The notes below the pieces were generated by a model that made no database searches, had not been told where the DNA came from, and saw only the letters and a program-made list of their open reading frames with translations. 64,000 nucleotides of DNA from Verrucomicrobiia bacterium. GTDB taxonomy: Bacteria; Verrucomicrobiota; Verrucomicrobiia; Verrucomicrobiales; DEV007. The translations under genes and the position numbers were made by a program. Of this stretch, positions 34,682 through 43,611 are shown one piece after another; position 1 is the stretch's first letter, and each line of letters opens with the position of its first letter. The DNA is taken from contig JAUIAH010000002.1 of assembly GCA_030425385.1 (NCBI GenBank), positions 186,001 to 250,000 on the forward strand, given 5' to 3'.

Positions 34682-37600
34682 ATGATCACCCATCTCAAGG
34701 GCGCCGCGCTCATGCTTCTATCTACGGTGTCCTTCCGCGCCCTCGCCGAAGAGCCATCCCAAGACACGCTCCAATCCTTTGGCATCTACGCGGAATCCGC
34801 TCCTCTGGCCGCCGTCGGCAAACGAATCCCGACGACATTGCCTCTCCAACTTTCTCCAGGGGATCGCATCGCCTTCGTGGGCAACACCCTTCTCGATCGC
34901 TCCCAGCACTTCGCCTATTTCGAGAGCTTTCTCGTCCAGGCACATCCGGAGCACGATCTCGTCGTACGAAACTTCTCCTGGTCGGCAGATGAAGTCGATC
35001 TCCAGCCGCGCCCTGACAATTTCGCTACCGTGGGGCAACACCTCACGCGGGAGAAGATTGATGTCATTATCGCCGCCTTTGGATTCAACGAATCCTTTGC
35101 TGGCATCGACGCCATTGAGACCTTTCAAGATCGCCTTCGCACCTGGATTGAAAGCACGTCTTCACGAGCCTTCAACGGAACAGAGGGGCCCAAGATTGTC
35201 TTACTATCACCCATCGCAAACGAGAACCTACCGGGAGTACCGGCAGCCGATCGCAATAATGCCAGACTCAAACAGTACACGGAGGCCATGCGAGCGGTGG
35301 CTGAAGAAGCCAAAGTCGCCTTCGTTGATCTCTTTGCGCTGACCCATCCGCTCTTCTCCCAAGCTTCCGAAAAACCCTGGACCATCAATGGCATTCATCT
35401 GACAGCGGAAGGCTACGCCAAAGTCGATTCATTGCTGTTCCAAGCGATCTTCAATCAATCTGCTCCCTCCCTTCGAGAGGGCGTGCGCGAGGCCATGGCA
35501 GACAAGAATCGCCAATACTTTCGTCGGTATCGGCCGCTCAACACCTTCTACTACACAGGTGGACGCAATCAGAAATACGGCTACCTCGACTTCCTCCCAG
35601 CCATGCGAAACTTTGAAATCATGGCCGCCAATCGCGAGGCTCGCGCTTGGGCGCTCGCGCGGGGAGATCGACCAACTGCCAGAATTCTCGAAGATTCAAA
35701 TGTACCACCCTTAGAAGAGACAACGCAATCGCGTGGCGCCAATGAATGGCTCTCACCCGCTGATGAACAGAAGGCCTTCCGCGTAGACCCACGATTTGAG
35801 GTCAATCTCTTCGCCTCCGAGGAGGAATTCCCCGATCTGGCCTGCCCCATTCAAATGCGCTGGGATGCCAAGGGCCGTCTGTGGGTTGCCTGTTCCACCA
35901 CTTACCCTCACGTTTATCCAGGGCAAGAGCCCAACGATAAGATTGTCATCCTAGAAGATACCGATTGGGATGGACGCGCCGACACCTGCAAGGTTTGGGC
36001 GGATGATCTGCACATCCCGCTCTCATTTGTGCTTACCAAGGACGGTGTGCTCGTTTCGGAAGAGCCGCACCTTTCCCTCATTCGCGATACCGATGGAGAT
36101 GATCGTGCCGACACGCGCGTTCATGTCCTCACAGGATTTGGGACGGAAGATTCGCATCATGCGTTGCACGACTTTGTATGGACCCCCGATGGCGATTTGT
36201 TGTTTCGCGAATCCATCTTTCATAACAGCCAGGTCGAAACAGCCTACGGACCCGTGCGCGCCAAGAATTCGGCCTGGTTTCAATGGACTCCAGCCACCCA
36301 AAGACTCCGCTCGTTTGGAAACTACCCGAACACCAATCCGTGGGGCGTCACTTTTGACGATTGGGGCTACCACGTCGCCAGCCACCCTGTCTTCGCAGCC
36401 GCCTTTCATGCCACCAATCCCCCCTATCCCACACAGCATCCCGCAGCCAAAGGCTTGCCTGCATACTCGGGCGTTTGCGGACATGAATTCGTCGACTTCG
36501 AATCATGGCCTGCCTCGCTACAAGGTGGCTTTATTAAAGTACGCTACAAACCGACGAACCGCGTGGAGATTCATCGCTGGGTCGAGCACGACGATCACTT
36601 CGCCGAGGAATATCAGGGCGACCTCCTATTCTCGGAAAACTTATCGTTCATCCCAGTCGATCTTCGCTATGGCCCCCGTGGAGCCATGTATGTCTGTGAC
36701 TGGTACAATCCCGTCAAAGGCCATGCACAATATTCCCTTCGAGACCCCCGCCGCGACCGAAAGTCCGGACGCATCTGGCGTCTGACACCCAAAGGGACGG
36801 AACTGGCATCACCTATCATTATTGCCAACCAATCGATTGATGAACTCCTCGATCTCCTCAAGCGTCGGGAATACCGCTACCGCTATTGGTCGAAACGCGA
36901 GCTACGCACGCGCGATGCTGCGAAGGTGATGGCAGCGCTTGATCAGTGGGCCCATTCCCTGCAGACTGAGGATCCCCGGCATCGGCACCATCAATTGGAA
37001 GCTTTGTGGATGTATCGATCTCTCGGCCGAGTACAATCAGAACTCCTTGCAGAATTATTAAGATGCCCACAACACCATGCCCGCGCCGCCGCCACTCGTA
37101 TGCTACGCTATTGGCACAAATCGCTCGATGACCAGGGCTTGGATCATTTGAAAGAAAGCGCATTGGATGGGCACGCGCTCGTTCGCATGGAAGCAGCCAT
37201 GGCGGCGAGCTATATGGGTTCCAAGGACTCGCTGCACGCAATTCTCCCCATCTTGGATCAAACGATGGGTGATCACCTCAACTACGCTGTCCGTTGTGCT
37301 CTCGGTTCCCAAGCACTTCTGCCTCACTGGCAGAATGACGAACGCTTGGCCCCAAGGATCCAGGAACTTCTCAATGCCGGCAAACGGCCAGATCCCTTGA
37401 AAGTAGCAAGCCGGCCACGGAACGCCACCGATGCCGGATTTGATAGCCAGAAAGATCTCAAAACCCTCAAGATTGGCTGCATACCAGAACGCATGCTCTA
37501 CACCCGAGAGCGCTTTCGCGTGGCACCCAATCAGCCAATCAAACTCGTATTCCATAATCCCGACGCCACGGAACACAATCTCGTGATCGTTCAACCGGGC

Positions 37601-37831
37601 GCTTTAGAAGAAATCGGTCTGGCTGGAAATGAAATGGCCAAAGATCCTGAAGCGGCCAAGAAAGGGTTCATCCCCGACTCGCCTAAGATCCTTCACGCTA
37701 GCAAGCTACTCAAGCAAGGCCAAGCGCAAGCACTCCGATTCCGCGCGCCAAGCGAGCCAGGTGTCTATCCCTATCTGTGCACCTTTCCGGGGCACTGGAT
37801 CGTGATGAAAGGCGAGATGGTGGTGCGCTGA
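34682..37831 (+). CDS. Secreted multidomain protein: SGNH-like, propeller, HEAT and cupredoxin
   Basis: A 1049-residue protein with a signal peptide (residues 1-22). About 45-270 is an SGNH/GDSL-like domain (IAFVGNTLLDRSQHF, AFGFNESFAG, NGIHLTAEGY), but the nucleophile Ser of the GDS motif is replaced, the site reading GNT. About 375-720 is a PVC-type dehydrogenase propeller (MRWDAKGRLWVACS, DTDWDGRADTC, DTDGDDRADT with calcium-like loops). A helical HEAT-like region follows. The last 110 residues are a cupredoxin with ligands in EHNLVI and YLCTFPGHWIVMKG, that is His, Cys, His and Met. It probably oxidises sugars or alcohols and passes electrons to copper. There is no CXXCH heme site. Neighbours do not reveal the substrate. 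Confidence 0.82.
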   Translation: MITHLKGAALMLLSTVSFRALAEEPSQDTLQSFGIYAESAPLAAVGKRIPTTLPLQLSPGDRIAFVGNTLLDRSQHFAYFESFLVQAHPEHDLVVRNFSWSADEVDLQPRPDNFATVGQHLTREKIDVIIAAFGFNESFAGIDAIETFQDRLRTWIESTSSRAFNGTEGPKIVLLSPIANENLPGVPAADRNNARLKQYTEAMRAVAEEAKVAFVDLFALTHPLFSQASEKPWTINGIHLTAEGYAKVDSLLFQAIFNQSAPSLREGVREAMADKNRQYFRRYRPLNTFYYTGGRNQKYGYLDFLPAMRNFEIMAANREARAWALARGDRPTARILEDSNVPPLEETTQSRGANEWLSPADEQKAFRVDPRFEVNLFASEEEFPDLACPIQMRWDAKGRLWVACSTTYPHVYPGQEPNDKIVILEDTDWDGRADTCKVWADDLHIPLSFVLTKDGVLVSEEPHLSLIRDTDGDDRADTRVHVLTGFGTEDSHHALHDFVWTPDGDLLFRESIFHNSQVETAYGPVRAKNSAWFQWTPATQRLRSFGNYPNTNPWGVTFDDWGYHVASHPVFAAAFHATNPPYPTQHPAAKGLPAYSGVCGHEFVDFESWPASLQGGFIKVRYKPTNRVEIHRWVEHDDHFAEEYQGDLLFSENLSFIPVDLRYGPRGAMYVCDWYNPVKGHAQYSLRDPRRDRKSGRIWRLTPKGTELASPIIIANQSIDELLDLLKRREYRYRYWSKRELRTRDAAKVMAALDQWAHSLQTEDPRHRHHQLEALWMYRSLGRVQSELLAELLRCPQHHARAAATRMLRYWHKSLDDQGLDHLKESALDGHALVRMEAAMAASYMGSKDSLHAILPILDQTMGDHLNYAVRCALGSQALLPHWQNDERLAPRIQELLNAGKRPDPLKVASRPRNATDAGFDSQKDLKTLKIGCIPERMLYTRERFRVAPNQPIKLVFHNPDATEHNLVIVQPGALEEIGLAGNEMAKDPEAAKKGFIPDSPKILHASKLLKQGQAQALRFRAPSEPGVYPYLCTFPGHWIVMKGEMVVR

Positions 37832-37833
37832 GA

Positions 37834-40344
37834 TCAGCTTGCCAAGGGAACATCCTCCTCCTGTCCCAATACTTTCCCCACCATCTCGTAAAGGCTTGTG
37901 AGCGCATAAGGCTTGTGGAGGAAAGCAATGTCTTTCTCCCGAGCCGCGTCCACCAAGGCCCGGTGGTCCGTGTAGCCGCTGCTGAGCAAGCCTCTGATGT
38001 GAGGATGAGTCGTCAACAGCTTGTCTAACACTTCCATTCCCGTTCCATCAGGCAGCATGGCATCGCTAAAGATCATATCGAAGCGACCGTCGTGCTCATC
38101 GAACACACGCAGGGCTTCTTTCGCCGTCATCGCCGTGATCACTTGATACCCTTTACTCGTCAGCGCGGTCTTTACGAAGTTGATAACACTCGGCTCATCC
38201 TCCACCAGCAATATCCGCTCTCCACGGGAGCCATTGCGTTTGCCCACCTCCTCTAGCGGCACGGCCTTCCGACTAGCTGCCACTACTTTCGCGGGCAGGT
38301 AGATCGTGAACTGCGTGCCTTCTCCTAATGCACTATCGAGGTCAATCCACCCTTCGTGTTGCTCAATGATCCCGACCACCACGGACAAGCCAAGCCCCGT
38401 CCCATCAAGTCCTTTGGTCGTGAAGAATGGGTCAAACACGCGGTCGATGATCTCTGGATCCATGCCTGGCCCCGTGTCTTTCACAATAAATCGTATAGCT
38501 TGTAAGGATTCTCCATTGCTTGGCCTCGCCGCCATCTCCAATGAGGTGGACATCTCAATCGTGCCTCCCCTTGACATCGCATCGCGAGCGTTCACACAAA
38601 GATTCATGATCACTTGATCCATCTGGCCCCTATCTGCCTCGATCATGGCTTCGCCATCCATAAGATCGATCTCCAAGCGAATATCTTCTCCCAGGATGCG
38701 ATTGAGCAAGACGCGCTTGTCCTCTACCAGTGCATTCAGGTCCATAGGAGCCTTTTCCAAGATTTGCTTTCGCGAAAAGGCTAGCAATTGGTGGGTGAGG
38801 TCCGCCGCACTTTCAGCGGCTTTCCGGATCTCTTGAAGCTCCTGCTGATCGGCCGCTAGCAGATCATCACGCTCCAAAAGCATATCACTATAGCCGATGA
38901 TGGGCAAAAGCATGTTATTGAAGTCATGGGCAATGCCACCTGTTAGCTTACCAATCGCTTCCAACTTCGATGCTTGATTCAATTCCTCCATCAATCGCTG
39001 TTTCTCCCTGCCGGTCTCAAGACGCTGCAAACCACTCCGCACGATATGGACAAACATTTCGAAGAGCCTAACTTGATGATCTGTCCAGGCATACGGCTGG
39101 CGATTCGCCATCATGAGCACTCCACGCGATTGATCCCGCTTATCCAATGGAAAGACGGCCATCGACGCAATCCCAGCCTCAGAGAGGGCATCCCGGAAAT
39201 TGATAGGATCCCCACCCCGTTCATCAAGGTCACTGATCGCTGCCCACCCGTGCCTATCAATCTGATCGCCACTCCAGGATGACTCCAGGATGGCATCGAT
39301 CGGCACTGACAAAAGCTCATCCTCCTTTTGCCAGGCAAAGGTCTCATTCAGGCTTCCGCCTTCTTGAAGGTAGACTCCAGAGAAATCGATCTTGAGAAAG
39401 GTTCCCATTCGCCCGAGGGCCGCTCGAATCCCCTGTGCCAATTCATTATCACTGAGATCAAGCAATTCCAGGCTGATATCGTTGATGACTGCTTCGAGAT
39501 GAATCCGCCATCGCAGATCCTTCGTGCGCTGGGAAACCAGTTCTTCCAGATGGTCCTTGTATTCCTCCTTACGACGTTCCCCATCTCGTTGAACACTGAT
39601 GTCTCGAAAGATAAGGACAGCTCCCACCAGCTTTCCCTCACTATTGCGAATCGGCGATCCCGAATCATCAATAGGAATCTCAGATCCATCGGGGCGAATA
39701 AGTACCGTCTTCTCAGCCAGGCCGGTCACTTCTCCCGATTCCAAGGCGACCAGGAGAGGATTCTCCACCACCTCACGGGACTCTTCATGAACAATCTGAA
39801 AGACATCCACGAGCGGTTTCCCCACGGCGTTGTCGGAAGTCCACTGGGTAAGATCTTCCGCAACCCCATTCATGAACACAATATTGCCGGTGGGATCTGC
39901 GGCAATCACGCCATCACCGATCGAATGCAGGGTCGTGAAGAACCATTCCGCACTGGCCTGCAATTGCTGGTCCATCTGTGCTTTATGGATCGCAATCTCA
40001 ACTGCTGAGACCAACGCGGCCTGCTCAAAAGGCTTGATGAGATAGCCCATAGGCTCCGTCTCCTTGGCCCGTTCGACCACACCCTGCTGGGAGTAAGCCG
40101 TAAGAAAGATAAACGGAATCCCATACTGCTTGATCTCGTGAGCCACTCCGATGCCATCCATGTCTCCACGCAGCACGATATCAAGAAGCGCCAAGTCAGG
40201 CTGGTGTTCCTTGGCGAGCGCAATTGCCTCTTCCCCCCTTTTGGCAATGCCGCAGACGTGATATCCAGCGTCTTCAAGAGACATCTTAATATCCTCAGCA
40301 ACAATGCGCTCATCTTCGACGACTAAGACGGTGGACTGACTCAT
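37834..40344 (-). CDS. Hybrid receiver-PAS-GAF-histidine kinase-receiver
   Basis: An 836-residue cytoplasmic signalling protein with no membrane segment. Order: receiver (1-120, Asp55 in LALLDIVLRGD), PAS (130-255), coiled coil, GAF-like (280-440), HisKA (His473 in GGIAHDFNNMLLP), HATPase (about 540-690; NLCVNARDAM, DTGPGMDP, GTGLGLSVV), and a C-terminal receiver (about 705-830; MIFSDAMLPDGTG). It starts 2 bases after the membrane kinase gene, so that kinase probably phosphorylates the N-terminal receiver, giving a four-step relay. No DNA-binding domain is present, so the final output must be elsewhere or by protein contact. It is the last gene of a five-gene operon. Confidence 0.92.
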   Translation of the reverse strand: MSQSTVLVVEDERIVAEDIKMSLEDAGYHVCGIAKRGEEAIALAKEHQPDLALLDIVLRGDMDGIGVAHEIKQYGIPFIFLTAYSQQGVVERAKETEPMGYLIKPFEQAALVSAVEIAIHKAQMDQQLQASAEWFFTTLHSIGDGVIAADPTGNIVFMNGVAEDLTQWTSDNAVGKPLVDVFQIVHEESREVVENPLLVALESGEVTGLAEKTVLIRPDGSEIPIDDSGSPIRNSEGKLVGAVLIFRDISVQRDGERRKEEYKDHLEELVSQRTKDLRWRIHLEAVINDISLELLDLSDNELAQGIRAALGRMGTFLKIDFSGVYLQEGGSLNETFAWQKEDELLSVPIDAILESSWSGDQIDRHGWAAISDLDERGGDPINFRDALSEAGIASMAVFPLDKRDQSRGVLMMANRQPYAWTDHQVRLFEMFVHIVRSGLQRLETGREKQRLMEELNQASKLEAIGKLTGGIAHDFNNMLLPIIGYSDMLLERDDLLAADQQELQEIRKAAESAADLTHQLLAFSRKQILEKAPMDLNALVEDKRVLLNRILGEDIRLEIDLMDGEAMIEADRGQMDQVIMNLCVNARDAMSRGGTIEMSTSLEMAARPSNGESLQAIRFIVKDTGPGMDPEIIDRVFDPFFTTKGLDGTGLGLSVVVGIIEQHEGWIDLDSALGEGTQFTIYLPAKVVAASRKAVPLEEVGKRNGSRGERILLVEDEPSVINFVKTALTSKGYQVITAMTAKEALRVFDEHDGRFDMIFSDAMLPDGTGMEVLDKLLTTHPHIRGLLSSGYTDHRALVDAAREKDIAFLHKPYALTSLYEMVGKVLGQEEDVPLAS

Positions 40345-40346
40345 GA

Positions 40347-41762
40347 CTAAACTCGCTCCTCGTATTCGCTTTCGTAGAATTCTATGTGGACACTGGTACC
40401 CACACCGTTTCGGTAATCAATTTCGCCATCAAGCTGATCGACGAGCATATCGACAAGCTTACTCCCGAGGGACCCCTCGCGCTCAGGCTTCTTCCCCTGA
40501 AGGCCAATCCCATCATCTGCGACTATGAGGCTATAGCGGCCATCCGACACCGGCCGCACCTTGATGGAGATCTTGCCGTCGCGATGGTCCGGAAAAGCGT
40601 ATTTGAGCGCGTTGCTCACCAGCTCATTGACGATGAGACCGCACGGCATGGCCGTGTCCAATCCCAGGAGAATCTCAGGAGCATCGACCTCAAGACTCAC
40701 ATTAGAACCTTCTGAGCGATGCATCCGAACGAGCTGCCCAGCCAGCGTTTCGACATAGCCATGGAAATCAATCTCCGAGATATTCTGGGATTGATAGAGT
40801 TTCTCATGAATCAATCCCATGGATCGAATGCGCGATTCACTCTCTTTCAGGAAAACCTTGATACGCTCGCCCTCGACCTCACGTGCTTGCATCCTGAGAA
40901 GACTGCTCAAGATCTGCATATTGTTCTTCACTCGGTGATGAATCTCTTTGAGAAGGACCTCCTTCTCTCTGAGGCGAGCCTCTTGCTGAAGCGATTCCTG
41001 GAGTTGCTCGTGCGAACGCTTCAGATCGGTTGTCATCTGATTCATCGCATGGCCGAGGGCCCCTAATTCATCATGATCCTTGATCTCTAGCTGATGATCG
41101 AGATCACCCGAAGCCACGCGTTGAGCGAAGTCCTTGATGCGCGAGATGGGATGCGTGAGATTCCGAGCGAAGAGGAAAGAGGTGACAATGCCAATGGCGA
41201 AGGCAGGGATGGACAACCGCAGAATGATGCCATAGACGCTTTGAACGCTTTTGTAATAGTCATCAAGGGTGATACCGACGTGAATCCAGCCCCATTTGAT
41301 GCCTGAATAGGCAAACGCATGGCTATAATGCATGATCTCGTCACCATCTTCAGCGAGAGGGTTAGGGCGAATTAGTGCCGTGCTCTCGTGCACGGCCGGA
41401 TTACTCCAATCCGTATCTAGGGTATCCAATCGCCACCCGTCGTGCGTGTGGACCAGTGAGAACCCATCATCCATCTTAGTAATCACCACGTAGTCCACAT
41501 GGCCGCCCATCTCGATCATGCGAAGGCATTGGGAAATCACTGATTCCCAATCCTCGGCAACAATTGCCTTGGCAGTGACGCGATCGAGCGACGATGCCAG
41601 AAGATTCCCGCGCTCCTTGAGCTGCCCAAAGAGCATGCGCTTCTCATGATGAACCATGGTCCACGCGAAGACACCCAACGTAAGCGCCGCCACCCCGACA
41701 GAGAGCGCGGTAGCTTTGACGAAGATGCTAATGCCTTTCTGTCTGTTAGAATCAGAACTCAT
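40347..41762 (-). CDS. Membrane histidine kinase (HisKA_2 type)
   Basis: A 471-residue sensor kinase. One membrane segment near residues 12-35, a periplasmic domain of about 140 residues, and a second segment near 176-198 are followed by HAMP (to about 250) and a HisKA_2 dimerisation region with EIHHRVKNNMQILSSLLRMQ (phospho-His 275 or 276), then a HATPase domain (VNELVSNALKYAF, ADDGIGLQ, GSLGSKLVDMLVDQL). Its start overlaps the stop of the second PhnD-like gene (TGATG). This suggests that the binding proteins pass their signal to its periplasmic domain. Confidence 0.92.
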   Translation of the reverse strand: MSSDSNRQKGISIFVKATALSVGVAALTLGVFAWTMVHHEKRMLFGQLKERGNLLASSLDRVTAKAIVAEDWESVISQCLRMIEMGGHVDYVVITKMDDGFSLVHTHDGWRLDTLDTDWSNPAVHESTALIRPNPLAEDGDEIMHYSHAFAYSGIKWGWIHVGITLDDYYKSVQSVYGIILRLSIPAFAIGIVTSFLFARNLTHPISRIKDFAQRVASGDLDHQLEIKDHDELGALGHAMNQMTTDLKRSHEQLQESLQQEARLREKEVLLKEIHHRVKNNMQILSSLLRMQAREVEGERIKVFLKESESRIRSMGLIHEKLYQSQNISEIDFHGYVETLAGQLVRMHRSEGSNVSLEVDAPEILLGLDTAMPCGLIVNELVSNALKYAFPDHRDGKISIKVRPVSDGRYSLIVADDGIGLQGKKPEREGSLGSKLVDMLVDQLDGEIDYRNGVGTSVHIEFYESEYEERV

Positions 41763-42700
41763 CAGGGCTCTTGAGAATCGATCGGGATCTCGGCCGAAAG
41801 GGGTTGTGCGTGCTGCGAACGCTCTTCTCTTCTCGCCAAAAGACTCTTGAGGGAATCAAGCTGCGCCGGGTCGAATGGATAGAGCCGCTTGACTCGAAAG
41901 AGCGTCAGCAACTGTTCGCCTTTCGGTTTCTTGTTCAGTTTGAGTCCCTCGCGCAGAACGAGATCGGGCTCCTTCTCCTTGTAGTCCGCTCGAAAGCACA
42001 AGATGCTGTTGATGTAAGGCTCAGATTGATAGAGAACCTTGAGTTTCTTACCAATCTGTGGATTGAGTTCAACCACGGTCTCATAAGCGCTCTTGGTGAC
42101 TATGCACGCTTGCGCTTTGCCAAAGAATAACGGCAAGACTGCTTGCGAGACGTTGTTGGTTTCCTGAACTTCCGTAAAGGTCATCTCCGTGAACGGGATC
42201 TGCTCTTCGGCAAACTTCTCCTGCAGCCACATCAAGGGGAGATCGCCAGACCCTCGCTGAATGAGGAGCTTGGCATCCGAGAAACCACTGAGCGAATCAA
42301 TATGGTGAGGCACCAGGAAGAGATACTCATCGAAGATTGAATTCTCTGTATCCTGACCGATGAGCACAGGGCGCATAGGATATTCCTCATTCAAACGCAA
42401 ATACTCGTATCCGAAGATAAGAAAGAAATCGAATTCGTTAGCGACAAGCTTCTGCAGAAACTCATCGTTGTCTTCGATGACTTCCGTGTCGTACCCGATA
42501 CCGTGCGACTCCACAATCTCTTTTAATAGATGCTTCGCGGCTACTTGAGCATCCCGCGCATCCACATTATTGAGTGCTGAAAGAGGGAAACCGGTCCGCA
42601 TCGAGTAGAGTTTACCGGTCTGAGCAACAAGTGAAAGAGAACCTAGCTGTAGCAACGCCAGGCTCACCCAAAGGATATGGCGAGGAGATAGCAAACTCAT
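41762..42700 (-). CDS. PhnD-like periplasmic binding protein 2
   Basis: A 312-residue protein from the ATG at 42700, which overlaps the previous stop by four bases (ATGA). It has a signal peptide (ending near SLVAQ) and the two-lobe fold of the phosphonate-binding PhnD group (NEFDFFLIFGYEYLRLNEEY, PLFFGKAQACIVTKSAYETV). It is a clear paralog of the gene before it: both share a FFGK...C(I)..TK segment, ELNPQI, and a C-terminal LLTLFRVKRLYPFDPAQLD / ILTLSKVERLQPFEEGQLD stretch. No importer permease or ATPase gene is nearby, so it probably serves sensing. Confidence 0.85.
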   Translation of the reverse strand: MSLLSPRHILWVSLALLQLGSLSLVAQTGKLYSMRTGFPLSALNNVDARDAQVAAKHLLKEIVESHGIGYDTEVIEDNDEFLQKLVANEFDFFLIFGYEYLRLNEEYPMRPVLIGQDTENSIFDEYLFLVPHHIDSLSGFSDAKLLIQRGSGDLPLMWLQEKFAEEQIPFTEMTFTEVQETNNVSQAVLPLFFGKAQACIVTKSAYETVVELNPQIGKKLKVLYQSEPYINSILCFRADYKEKEPDLVLREGLKLNKKPKGEQLLTLFRVKRLYPFDPAQLDSLKSLLARREERSQHAQPLSAEIPIDSQEP

Positions 42701-43611
42701 TCGAGTGGCGCAGTTGTATATTCCGATTTCGAGTGACGTTCCTGATGAAAGTTCCAAAGCACTTTCATCGTATCCAATTGCCCTTCTTCAAAGGGTTGCA
42801 ATCGTTCGACTTTACTCAATGTAAGAATCTGTTTTCCCGCAGGATGCTCATGTGTCGAAGAGGCGCGCCTGATGATGTCCAAACGTTCTTCAGCACTGCG
42901 ATTTCCCGAGGCGCACAAACAGAAGAGGAGCAACGGGTCCGACTCAGCAACCACTTGAAGAGACTTCCTGATTTGGGGATTGAGTTCCGCCATGGCTTCA
43001 AAGGACCTTTTAGTCGCGATACAAAGATCCTGTTTCCCAAAGAAGACGGACAGAATTGCGTTCTGGCTTTGTTTGACGGTGGAGACTTGCTTGAAGTATT
43101 CTTCAGAACTTGGGAGACCATTCTTGTCGAGCAAATGATCCATCCAGATTTGGCCGTAAGGTGTGGTCCATTGATGGGTGATGGTAACATCTTTCGATGC
43201 GTAATCTGCGATCGAAGCGTGTTGGCTTCCTTTCTTGCCAAGAACGATCAACGTTTCAAAGCAACTCTCGTCGATGATCGCCGTAAGAGCGGGCTTTAGG
43301 GGAGCGCGTTCACGAAAGCGAAAGTATTGAAACGTCTCTAGAGGAAAGAAGTCGATCTCATCCTTCTGGACTGCGTTGATGAACGAGCTATCCGAAGCAA
43401 AGATGGTAGCCTCACCAAAGTTCTCGTTCACCAGTTCCTCAAAGAGCACGTTCAAGGTGACCCCCAGGCTCCCCGCATCACCCGAGGCGACGGCTGACTC
43501 TAAAACACCTACGCGAATAGGGCTAGCCACCTCTGCAAGAGCGTGATTGCCGGGCGCCAGAATATAGGTGATCCCAATTGCCAGGGTTGTGAGCAGAGAT
43601 GGACTATTCAT
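42697..43611 (-). CDS. PhnD-like periplasmic binding protein 1
   Basis: A 304-residue protein with a signal peptide (residues 1-26, ending NHALA). The binding-protein fold is shown by IRVGVLESAVAS, KDEIDFFPLETFQYFRF and the hinge segment LSVFFGKQDLCIATKRSFE. Its start overlaps the TolC stop by four bases (ATGA) and its stop overlaps the next start. It and the following gene arose by tandem duplication but have diverged widely outside the C-terminal third. The ligand is unknown; phosphonate, phosphate-like and other small anions or osmolytes are all possible for this family. Confidence 0.85.
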   Translation of the reverse strand: MNSPSLLTTLAIGITYILAPGNHALAEVASPIRVGVLESAVASGDAGSLGVTLNVLFEELVNENFGEATIFASDSSFINAVQKDEIDFFPLETFQYFRFRERAPLKPALTAIIDESCFETLIVLGKKGSQHASIADYASKDVTITHQWTTPYGQIWMDHLLDKNGLPSSEEYFKQVSTVKQSQNAILSVFFGKQDLCIATKRSFEAMAELNPQIRKSLQVVAESDPLLLFCLCASGNRSAEERLDIIRRASSTHEHPAGKQILTLSKVERLQPFEEGQLDTMKVLWNFHQERHSKSEYTTAPLE

